Part shown: positions 1 through 5,119 of the stretch, piece after piece
Layout of the letters: every line of letters begins with the position of its first letter
How positions within the stretch are numbered: the stretch's first letter is position 1
Origin: Micavibrio sp. UBA1664
GTDB taxonomy: Bacteria; Pseudomonadota; Alphaproteobacteria; Micavibrionales; UBA1664
Reading direction: 5' to 3'
NCBI GenBank assembly: GCA_002320485.1
Contig: DCKW01000077.1
Span: forward strand, 5,975 to 11,093
DNA: 5,119 nt
Made by a program: the position numbers and the translations under genes
The notes under the pieces: model-generated
The model's input: the letters and a program-made list of their open reading frames with translations, nothing else
What the model was told of the DNA's origin: nothing
The model's database searches: none

Positions 1-1149
1 ATTTTTATCGCTTTCTTGTATATGATTCTTGCCGGTGCAACCGTACCCACAGTGAGAGCATTTATTATGACGTCTTTAGTTTTACTAGCTATAATTTTGG
101 ACCGGTCAGCCTTGAATTTACGGCTTGTCGCAATCGCGGCATTGTTTGTCATGATTACCACACCGGAAGCCGTCATCGGGCCAAGTTTTGTTTTATCATT
201 TTCTGCCGTTACAGCATTAATTGTATTTTACGAGGTCGGACGTCGATGGATTGTAACGGCCGCCGCCTATAAGCCGTTATTACGCCCCTTTTATTATTTT
301 TTAGGCGTCATTATCACCTCTCTGGTTGCGACAGCTGCCACAGCGCCATTTTCTATCATGTTTTTCAATCGTTTTGCCGTTTATGCGCTTGTGTCTAATA
401 TAGCTGCTATGCCTCTTATGGCTTTCATTGTTATGCCAGCCGGTTTAATCGGAACACTCATGATCCCTATAGGAATGGACAGTCATTTTTGGGTCATTAT
501 GCAATGGGGCATTCAACATATATTGAATATTGCCGATCATGTTTCCCTATATCCTTTTGCCTCTTTATATCTGCAAAATTTTAGTTCTCTGGAAACCGTC
601 ATGATTTCTTTCGGTTTTATAATATTTGTTTTATGGAAGGGCTATTTGCGCCTAATCGGACTTGGTTTAATGATAATTGCTTTGATATCATCCTTATTGT
701 TTTCCACCCCCGCGTTGATTATTTCCGACGATATGAAAGCTATTTTATATGTGGATAAAAATGAGGATAACTTATATCTATTTGGCAAAATGAATGGTTA
801 TCAAAAGAGTAACTGGCTTGGGTCATACGGATATAATCCAACTGTGGATATTCCTTCCCAATACCATGGGGATAATTTGCCTGCCTCTGTCGGAACTTGC
901 GATGATTACATGTGCAGATTAAATACTAACTCAACCAGAGTAACACTATTGTTTAATCCAATGAAAAAGGGGGAAGCCTGTTACAAGAGCGATATTGTGA
1001 TCGCTAGCTTTCCTTTAAAACACGATTACTGCCCAACGGCTAATGTCATTGATCGTTTTGATGTATGGAGAAAGGGGGCGATGACAATTTTGTTTCATCA
1101 ATCAGATTACACAATACGAACCACATCAGAAACAATTCGTCATTATTAA
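1..1149 (+). CDS. comEC: ComEC/Rec2-like DNA uptake channel protein, C-terminal part (5' end outside window)
   Basis: Inner-membrane protein of the ComEC/Rec2 family, which forms the channel carrying transforming single-stranded DNA into the cytoplasm. The frame is open from base 1, so the true start lies upstream; the first TTG/ATG codons seen (16, 22) are internal. About 382 residues are visible. Competence-domain motifs are recognisable: PTVRAFIM near bases 46-69, GPSFVLSFSAV near 178-210, and an APFSIMFFNRF segment followed by a SN-AAMPL motif near 343-420. Several hydrophobic helices follow one another up to about base 714. The remaining ~145 residues form a soluble tail with four cysteines (codons at 898, 913, 979 and 1030) and the phrases KSDIVIAS and VIDRFDVWRKGA. 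This resembles the C-terminal domain I recall in alphaproteobacterial ComEC; it shows no HxHxDH metallo-beta-lactamase motif. It converges on lexA with a 15-bp gap. Family assignment is confident; activity in natural transformation is inferred. Confidence 0.92.
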   Translation: MFIAFLYMILAGATVPTVRAFIMTSLVLLAIILDRSALNLRLVAIAALFVMITTPEAVIGPSFVLSFSAVTALIVFYEVGRRWIVTAAAYKPLLRPFYYFLGVIITSLVATAATAPFSIMFFNRFAVYALVSNIAAMPLMAFIVMPAGLIGTLMIPIGMDSHFWVIMQWGIQHILNIADHVSLYPFASLYLQNFSSLETVMISFGFIIFVLWKGYLRLIGLGLMIIALISSLLFSTPALIISDDMKAILYVDKNEDNLYLFGKMNGYQKSNWLGSYGYNPTVDIPSQYHGDNLPASVGTCDDYMCRLNTNSTRVTLLFNPMKKGEACYKSDIVIASFPLKHDYCPTANVIDRFDVWRKGAMTILFHQSDYTIRTTSETIRHY

Positions 1150-1171
1150 AAATAAAAAATCTTATTAATGA
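1140..1171. repeat. AT-rich imperfect inverted repeat across the comEC/lexA convergent stop codons
   Basis: Arms TCATTATTAA (1140-1149) and TTATTAATGA (1162-1171) pair at 9 of 10 positions around a 12-base A-rich loop. They contain the stop codons of both comEC and lexA. A hairpin here could act as a bidirectional 3'-end element, but it is almost all A-T and lacks a good T-tract after the stem in either direction, so it is at best a weak terminator. It may simply reflect AT-rich stop-codon context. Confidence 0.3.
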
Positions 1172-1878
1172 TATTGTCTGTATAATCCTGCCAGTTTTCC
1201 CTGAACACGAACGCGATTGGCCTCATAAGTACGGATAGAATGGGAACGGTTTTTAGGAACAAGATCTATATGACCACCGCGACGACGGATTTCCTTTAAA
1301 GTTGCCTCCATATCATCAACAAGTGCGACAACGATATCACCGTCACGCGCTTCGGATGTTTTTTGAATAAGGACAATATCCTGGTCATTAATTCCAGCTT
1401 CTACCATTGAGTCCCCATCGATAACCAGCGCATAATGCTCCCCACGTCCAATCATGTTCGCGGGTAGAGTAATGTTACTGCCTTCATGGGAGATCGCCTC
1501 AATCGGGGTTCCTGCAGCGATTTTTCCGAATAGGGGGATGTCAATCACATGATCATTTCCCATGGCAGGGCGACTTCCGGATAGAGAGGCGGATTTATGA
1601 ACGTCATTTAAAATACGGGTTTTTTGGGCTGCCTCAGTTGTATCGGTGTCAGCCGGAATGTAACCATCAGGTAATTTACGGACATGCAACGCACGCGCTT
1701 TGTTAGGCAATCGTTCGAGAAATCCACGCTCTTCCAATGCACCGATCAAACGGTGAATACCCGATTTTGATTTTAAACCCAATGATTCCCGCATTTCATC
1801 GAAAGAAGGCGCGACCTCCCCCTTTGCAAGACGTTCGTGAATCATAATCAGCAAATCACGCTGTTTTTTGGTAAGCAT
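1165..1878 (-). CDS. lexA: LexA SOS-response repressor / self-cleaving serine protease
   Basis: Transcriptional repressor of the SOS regulon; RecA-ssDNA stimulates its self-cleavage, releasing DNA-repair genes. 237 residues, longer than E. coli LexA (202) because of a longer linker, as is usual in Alphaproteobacteria. Residues 1-65 are the LexA winged helix-turn-helix (MLTKKQRDLL start; PSFDEMRESLGLKSKSGIHRLIGALEERGFL). Residues 66-110 are a polar linker. Residues 111-237 are the S24 peptidase domain: the scissile Ala122-Gly123 lies in GKIAAGTP, the catalytic Ser157 in DGDSMVEAGI and Lys195 in EATLKEI. Ser157 is 35 residues after the cleavage Ala, as in E. coli (Ala84/Ser119). The start at 1878 is supported by GGAG at 1886-1889 with a 7-base spacer and by the conserved MLT N-terminus. 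The gene has its own promoter with a LexA box upstream, so it is autoregulated. All key residues are present. Confidence 0.97.
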   Translation of the reverse strand: MLTKKQRDLLIMIHERLAKGEVAPSFDEMRESLGLKSKSGIHRLIGALEERGFLERLPNKARALHVRKLPDGYIPADTDTTEAAQKTRILNDVHKSASLSGSRPAMGNDHVIDIPLFGKIAAGTPIEAISHEGSNITLPANMIGRGEHYALVIDGDSMVEAGINDQDIVLIQKTSEARDGDIVVALVDDMEATLKEIRRRGGHIDLVPKNRSHSIRTYEANRVRVQGKLAGLYRQYH

Positions 1879-1885
1879 TCCAATT

Positions 1886-1889
1886 CTCC
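1886..1889 (-). promoter_or_regulatory. lexA ribosome binding site
   Basis: GGAG on the minus strand, 7 bases before the ATG at 1878. It supports this start for lexA. Confidence 0.75.
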
Positions 1890-1912
1890 GGTAATAAACA
1901 TATTCCCTTTAT

Positions 1913-1927
1913 GTTCTACACCTGTTC
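1913..1927 (-). promoter_or_regulatory. LexA operator (SOS box), alphaproteobacterial type
   Basis: Perfect direct repeat GTTC-N7-GTTC on the plus strand (GTTC at 1913-1916 and 1924-1927), read as GAAC-N7-GAAC towards lexA. This is the known LexA-binding consensus of Alphaproteobacteria. It lies 34 bp upstream of the lexA start, between the promoter -35 and -10 elements and overlapping the -10, so bound LexA should block RNA polymerase. Autoregulation is inferred from position plus known family behaviour. Confidence 0.88.
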
Positions 1928-1941
1928 ACCATTCGTGTCAA
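1913..1941 (-). promoter_or_regulatory. lexA promoter (sigma70-type)
   Basis: On the minus strand there is a perfect -35 TTGACA (1936-1941), a 17-base spacer (1919-1935) and a -10 TAGAAC (1913-1918, 4 of 6 consensus). The predicted start is near 1906, giving a leader of about 28 bases. The -35 ends just before the ppiD stop codon (1943-1945), so lexA can be transcribed independently of ppiD. The weak -10 contains one half of the LexA box, consistent with a promoter shaped by the operator. Confidence 0.72.
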
Positions 1942-1942
1942 G

Positions 1943-3790
1943 TTATTGGGAAATATCCACGGAATATGTGTTTCGCAGAAGGTCTTCGTTTACACTGACA
2001 CCTATTTTTGTGCGGAAATAATTACTTAAAAGCGAATCGATTTCTTTTCGTTGGTTTTCTCTGAGGCTATTTTTGTCGATATTATTTTCACCCTCGATAT
2101 AATTAACATTATCTATTTTCGCGATAATGGCCGAATCACCTTCAATCCGATAATTCATTTGCCCCATAGCAGTATTATAGATAAGGGAATTGTTCTCATT
2201 TTCGGATGAACGTGAAACATCTTTATATGTTTTCGTCGTTACGGAAGAGGGCAGTTGCACCGTTTTCGAGGATTTTATTTGTTCATCAAGCAAAGCGATT
2301 GCCTTTTGCTCGCGATTTTCCAGACGTAAAGCCTGAATAATATCATTGCGAACTGCATCAATAGACTTTGCCGTTTCCTCAGTGACATCCCGCACTCCAA
2401 TCACAACATAATTGCTATCATTCATTTCCAGCGGGTAGGTTACCCCTCGCTCAGGTAAACCAAATAATTCGTCAATAATGGCCGGGCTGGCTTTTGCAAT
2501 CTCAGCCATTATACCTGACTCAAGATTTAGAATATCCTCTTCGGTATAGGAGTTGGTTTGTTCGGTTTTTAGTCCCGTTTTACCCGCTATATCATCAAAT
2601 CCCTGTCCGGCATCAATCATGTCTTCGGTTTCGACCATTTTATTATACAACCCATCATACAGTTGCGTTTGCGATAGTTTAACGCGAATCTCTTCTTTGA
2701 CGTCTTCATATGGTTTTTGCTGTGAGGGGTTGATACCGTCAACGACCATAATTGTATATCCGACCAATGTTTTGACCGGCGGTATAACGTCACCTTTTTT
2801 CACAGTTTCGGCAAAAAGTTTTTCCGACATATTTTCAGGTAAACCCGTCTCCTGATATGATAATCCAGTTTTATAGGCTTCGTCCGATCCTGTTGCATTT
2901 TCAACAGCGGTTTTCAAATCCTCTCCTGCAAGCGTCTCTTCATAGATGGCCTGTGCAGTATCCGGATCTTTCACCATTGCCTGTGAAACTGTACGGTTTT
3001 CAGGAACAGTAAAATTTTCCGCTTCATCGTCGTACGCTGATTGGATATCTTCTTCAGTTATTTGCGCGAGTGAGGTCTTAATCATGTCTGTTGTCATTGA
3101 CCCTATAATGAAGCTTCTTCTCTCGGGAAGTGTGAACTGGTCAATATTATCTTGATAATATTGCTGGATTTCAGCATCGGTAATCTCCGCATCATCAACC
3201 AAAGCTGTTAAAGGAACGGTATAGACGGTTGCATCCCTGCGTTCCGACCGTATTTTCGCATCGGCATCGACAATATAGTCGGGTACGTAATTGGCAACAG
3301 CCAGCGGCAAGACGGTAACATAGCGCGTAATAATTCCGGAACGTATTGTCTGTGCCAGCTGAGTCTCGGTCATACCTTGTGCGCGTATCATCGCCTCAAT
3401 CTGGTCTCTTGGCATATCGCCGAACATCGTACGAATTTGCTGTCCGACAATATTATTATCTGGATGAAGGTCCAGATCACGGGCAGCCTGAAGCTGAAGC
3501 AGATTATTGATACGACCGTCAAGATAGGCGTTTACCAGTCCAGCCTCATAAGCCTCTTGTGGTGACATTCCGGTTTGTTGTAACACATTTCGCAAATCAC
3601 GGTCGAATTCCTGCAATGTAATCGTCATATCACCGACCTTGGCAACGTCACTTTGTCCTACATTTCCTGTGAAATAACTGGAAATACTGCTGAATACCAA
3701 CCCGCCGACAGCAACAAAAATAAATGCCCCCAATACGAATTTCATTACTTTGCTTTCTTTTGCCGCAACGCGCAGTGCTTCCATTGCCAT
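1943..3790 (-). CDS. ppiD: PpiD-like membrane-anchored periplasmic peptidyl-prolyl isomerase / chaperone (SurA_N-type)
   Basis: Folding factor of the PpiD/SurA family that meets proteins leaving the Sec translocon on the periplasmic side. 615 residues, near the E. coli PpiD length (623). Residues 1-17 are a short cytoplasmic segment with basic residues (R7, K11, K14, K17), 18-38 a single membrane anchor, and about 45-165 a SurA_N-like chaperone region (VAKVGDMTITLQEFDRDL; YLDGRINNLLQLQAARDLDL). A parvulin-like domain spans about 264-353 (AGEDLKTAVENATG, then KKGDVIPPVKTLVGYTIMVV), followed by a long C-terminal region rich in Asn, Glu and Ser. The two histidines of active parvulins are replaced by Gln270 (or the adjacent Ser269) and Thr346, so a chaperone role without isomerase activity is likely. 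The start at 3790 is preferred over the Met two codons later because AGGA (3800-3803) is 9 bases upstream. Divergent from tpiA; lexA follows after 64 bp with its own promoter. Confidence 0.92.
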   Translation of the reverse strand: MAMEALRVAAKESKVMKFVLGAFIFVAVGGLVFSSISSYFTGNVGQSDVAKVGDMTITLQEFDRDLRNVLQQTGMSPQEAYEAGLVNAYLDGRINNLLQLQAARDLDLHPDNNIVGQQIRTMFGDMPRDQIEAMIRAQGMTETQLAQTIRSGIITRYVTVLPLAVANYVPDYIVDADAKIRSERRDATVYTVPLTALVDDAEITDAEIQQYYQDNIDQFTLPERRSFIIGSMTTDMIKTSLAQITEEDIQSAYDDEAENFTVPENRTVSQAMVKDPDTAQAIYEETLAGEDLKTAVENATGSDEAYKTGLSYQETGLPENMSEKLFAETVKKGDVIPPVKTLVGYTIMVVDGINPSQQKPYEDVKEEIRVKLSQTQLYDGLYNKMVETEDMIDAGQGFDDIAGKTGLKTEQTNSYTEEDILNLESGIMAEIAKASPAIIDELFGLPERGVTYPLEMNDSNYVVIGVRDVTEETAKSIDAVRNDIIQALRLENREQKAIALLDEQIKSSKTVQLPSSVTTKTYKDVSRSSENENNSLIYNTAMGQMNYRIEGDSAIIAKIDNVNYIEGENNIDKNSLRENQRKEIDSLLSNYFRTKIGVSVNEDLLRNTYSVDISQ

Positions 3791-3863
3791 ATTGATCTGT
3801 CCTTTTTTTGCCTTATAGTGTTTATGAACTGAATAATAAATGAATCAAGCAAGGGTGCAAGCC
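3791..3863. promoter_or_regulatory. Divergent ppiD/tpiA promoter region
   Basis: This 73-bp gap separates the two divergent starts. Towards tpiA: -35-like TTGATC (3792-3797), a 16-base spacer and -10-like TATAGT (3814-3819, 5 of 6), with transcription likely starting near 3826. Towards ppiD: -10-like TATAAG on the minus strand (plus-strand 3812-3817, 5 of 6), but only a poor -35 (TTTATT, 3835-3840). The two -10 hexamers overlap, so the promoters would compete. Also present are the ppiD ribosome site (AGGA, 3800-3803) and the tpiA one (3851-3855). Assignments are by eye. Confidence 0.5.
3851..3855 (+). promoter_or_regulatory. tpiA ribosome binding site, deciding the start
   Basis: AAGGG lies 8 bases before the ATG at 3864. 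The in-frame ATG at 3840 has only AT-rich sequence upstream and would place this site inside the coding region, so 3864 is chosen. Confidence 0.75.
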
Positions 3864-4589
3864 ATGAAAAAACTGATCGCCGGGAACTGGAAGATGAACG
3901 GTAACGGAGATACCGCCGAAGCCTTTGACAATGATATGGAGGAGGTCCTGAATAAGTATAGCCATGTAGAATGGCTTATATGTCCGCCATTTCCTTATAT
4001 AGCCAGCCTCTCGAATCTGCAAAGAGGCGCGCAGGATTGCTCAGCTTATGATAGGGGTGCCTATACGGGAGAAGTCTCGGCTGCAATGCTTGCGGATATG
4101 GGGTGCACGTATTGCATTGTCGGTCACTCTGAACGCAGAACCTTGCACATGGAAGATAACAAACTGGTTCGTAATAAGGTGAAACAGTTACTTTCCCATA
4201 ATATCAGGCCGATTATTTGTGTTGGCGAAACCCTTGAAGAGAGAGAAGCAGGCCAAGCATACGAAGTTGTAAGCCGTCAAATACTGGAATCCCTTTCTGA
4301 TAACATTACTTCTGAAAATGCCGTACTTGCATACGAGCCGGTATGGGCAATCGGAACCGGCAAGGCCGCAACATTATGTGATGTCACCAAAATGCACGGG
4401 ATGATCCGCGACTTGCTAAAATCATCACTTGCAACAGCCGCTAAAATGCGTATTCTCTACGGCGGTTCCGTAAAACCGTCTAACGCGGCAGAATTGCTGA
4501 ATGCGGATAATGTTGATGGAGCCTTAATAGGGAGCGCAAGCCTGCTACATGAAGATTTTATTGCCATAGGCAAAGCCGTTGAAATTTAA
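3864..4589 (+). CDS. tpiA: Triosephosphate isomerase
   Basis: Cytoplasmic enzyme interconverting dihydroxyacetone phosphate and glyceraldehyde-3-phosphate in glycolysis and gluconeogenesis. 241 residues from the chosen start, slightly shorter than the usual ~250. All catalytic landmarks of the TIM barrel are visible: Asn8 and Lys10 in AGNWKMNG, GAYTGEVSA (65-73), the electrophilic His88 in IVGHSERR, Glu97 in HMEDNKLV, the catalytic base Glu158 in AYEPVWAIGTGKAA with the flexible loop 6 just after it, and the phosphate-binding YGGSVKP (199-205) and DGALIGSASL (218-227). An in-frame ATG at 3840 would add eight residues (MNQARVQA), but it has no ribosome site and the family normally begins just before K-I-GNWKMN. 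secG follows after 17 bp, so the two are probably co-transcribed. Nothing suggests loss of activity. Confidence 0.98.
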   Translation: MKKLIAGNWKMNGNGDTAEAFDNDMEEVLNKYSHVEWLICPPFPYIASLSNLQRGAQDCSAYDRGAYTGEVSAAMLADMGCTYCIVGHSERRTLHMEDNKLVRNKVKQLLSHNIRPIICVGETLEEREAGQAYEVVSRQILESLSDNITSENAVLAYEPVWAIGTGKAATLCDVTKMHGMIRDLLKSSLATAAKMRILYGGSVKPSNAAELLNADNVDGALIGSASLLHEDFIAIGKAVEI

Positions 4590-4606
4590 ATAAAAGAATA
4601 AATACC

Positions 4607-4969
4607 ATGGAAACCATAGTTCTAGTCATACATCTTATTATTGCCCTTGCTATTATCGGGCTTGTTCTGATACAGCGATCAAGTGGCGGTGGCCTTGGTA
4701 TTGGCGGCGGTGGCGGAATGGGTGATTTTGCGACAGCACGCGGTACTGCAAACACCTTGACCAAGATGACAACTTTTCTCGCTTTCGCATTTTTTATTAC
4801 CTCTCTTACATTAGGATGGCTCGCAACACAAAGAGGCGAGACGGGAATATTGGATTCAATGGAAGCCAACCGCCCGCAAATCCAGATAACGACAGATGCC
4901 CCTGATATGTCGGAAACTCCGGCTATGCCTGCCGATAATGTAGAACCTCAAGTTCCGACAGGCGAATAA
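4607..4969 (+). CDS. secG: Protein-export membrane protein SecG (Sec translocon subunit)
   Basis: Small subunit of the SecYEG translocon, which aids SecA-driven export of unfolded proteins across the inner membrane. 120 residues with the classic architecture: TM1 at about residues 3-22 (ending LVLIQRS), a Gly-rich cytoplasmic loop (SSGGGLGIGGGGG, 25-37), the conserved ARGTANTLTKMT (44-55), and TM2 at about 56-74. A loose acidic, Pro-rich tail follows (about 90-120), as often seen in alphaproteobacterial SecG. The start at 4607 has only a weak upstream purine stretch (AAAAGAA), so translation may depend partly on coupling with tpiA 17 bp upstream. A strong intrinsic terminator begins three bases after the stop. 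Placement between tpiA and pyrG matches a common alphaproteobacterial order. Confidence 0.95.
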   Translation: METIVLVIHLIIALAIIGLVLIQRSSGGGLGIGGGGGMGDFATARGTANTLTKMTTFLAFAFFITSLTLGWLATQRGETGILDSMEANRPQIQITTDAPDMSETPAMPADNVEPQVPTGE

Positions 4970-4971
4970 TC

Positions 4972-4996
4972 AAACGGGTTCATAACCCGTTTTTTT
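4972..4996 (+). terminator. Intrinsic terminator of the tpiA-secG unit
   Basis: A 9-bp perfect stem (AAACGGGTT 4972-4980 with AACCCGTTT 4984-4992) around a 3-base CAT loop runs into a T-tract (4990-4996 region). It starts three bases after the secG stop, so it should end the tpiA-secG transcript and separate it from pyrG. The flanking A's give it some potential in reverse as well, but no minus-strand gene lies upstream in view. Confidence 0.88.
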
Positions 4997-5072
4997 ATAC
5001 CCTGTATTTTTTCAGGATAAGTTTGCATTTCAAGGTTTTCATTTCGATTGAAAGCTGATAGACAATAATTCC
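4997..5072 (+). promoter_or_regulatory. pyrG leader / probable promoter region
   Basis: AT-rich gap between the terminator and pyrG. The terminator implies that pyrG has its own promoter here, but no hexamer pair is convincing: TTTTCA (5036-5041) and GACAAT (5061-5066) would need a 19-base spacer. A TTTCAA/TTGAAA inverted repeat (5028-5033, 5048-5053) has unknown meaning. No good Shine-Dalgarno precedes the ATG. Confidence 0.3.
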
Positions 5073-5119
5073 ATGTCAAAATTCATATTTATTACTGGTG
5101 GCGTGGTCTCATCATTAGG
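5073..5119 (+). CDS. pyrG: CTP synthase, N-terminal fragment (3' end outside window)
   Basis: Only 15 full codons plus two bases are visible: MSKFIFITGGVVSSL, the next codon beginning GG. This matches the very conserved N-terminus of CTP synthase (M-K-IF-TGGVVSSLGKG), whose glycine-rich stretch is the start of the ATP-binding P-loop of the synthetase domain. The enzyme makes CTP from UTP, ATP and glutamine. The signature is short but highly specific, and a position downstream of tpiA-secG is where pyrG is commonly found in Alphaproteobacteria. The gene runs off the window, so integrity cannot be judged. Confidence 0.92.
   Translation, partial: MSKFIFITGGVVSSL

Noticed and set aside
16..24. 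TTG/ATG codons as the start of comEC
   Set aside because: The frame is open to base 1 and the sequence here is already in the middle of the Competence domain, so the gene starts upstream.
2494..3155. Several plus-strand open frames opposite ppiD (2494-2682, 2553-2855, 2946-3155)
   Set aside because: They lie antisense inside a well-supported gene, have no recognisable domains or ribosome sites, and are rich in Ser/Ile/Val as expected of a shadow frame.
3840..3863. Upstream in-frame ATG extending TpiA by eight residues (MNQARVQA)
   Set aside because: No ribosome site before it; a good AAGGG lies before the ATG at 3864, where the family's conserved N-terminus begins.
3822..4022. Minus-strand open frame opposite the start of tpiA
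   Set aside because: Antisense to a strongly conserved enzyme, no family resemblance and no ribosome site.
4676..4721. GGC/GGT-rich run as a DNA repeat
   Set aside because: It encodes the conserved glycine-rich cytoplasmic loop of SecG, so protein constraint explains it.
4558..4869. Minus-strand open frame opposite secG with a Pro-rich stretch
   Set aside because: The prolines are the complement of the SecG glycine-rich loop codons; it is a shadow of secG.
5001..5016. Small hairpin CCTG/CAGG after the terminator
   Set aside because: Only 4 bp with an 8-base loop; too weak to call a second terminator or an attenuator.

Overview
This window looks like core chromosome from a member of the Alphaproteobacteria with moderately low GC (by eye in the low to mid 40s percent). 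Three things point there: the LexA operator upstream of lexA is the alphaproteobacterial GTTC-N7-GTTC direct repeat and not the gamma-proteobacterial CTG-N10-CAG palindrome; the order ppiD-type chaperone / tpiA / secG / pyrG with divergent ppiD and tpiA is typical of that class; and a lexA gene convergent with a comEC gene is also familiar there. I cannot name a genus.

Layout. Bases 1-1149 (+) are the 3' part of a comEC/rec2-like DNA-uptake channel gene whose start lies before the window. It runs convergently, with a 15-bp gap, into lexA (1165-1878, -). Upstream of lexA, a strong sigma70-type promoter (perfect TTGACA, 17-bp spacer, TAGAAC) has a perfect LexA box lying between its -35 and -10 and covering most of the -10, so lexA is almost certainly SOS-autoregulated. 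Next on the minus strand is ppiD (1943-3790), a membrane-anchored periplasmic SurA/PpiD-family folding factor whose parvulin domain lacks both hallmark histidines. A 73-bp divergent region separates it from tpiA (3864-4589, +), followed after 17 bp by secG (4607-4969, +) and a clear intrinsic terminator (4972-4996). The first 15 codons of pyrG (CTP synthase) start at 5073 and run off the end.

How the genes relate. tpiA and secG form a short transcription unit joining glycolysis/gluconeogenesis with the Sec translocon; PpiD works at the periplasmic exit of that translocon, so the divergent pair puts SecG and PpiD side by side. LexA controls the DNA-damage response and ComEC imports single-stranded DNA, but their convergent arrangement gives no evidence of co-regulation.

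No stretch over 300 bases lacks a gene. I see no mobile element, CRISPR array, RNA gene or new defence system. The points most worth a second look are the operator-promoter overlap at lexA, the direct ppiD-lexA adjacency where many relatives carry trp and molybdopterin genes, the apparently inactive parvulin domain, and the comEC C-terminal domain that lacks a metallo-beta-lactamase signature.
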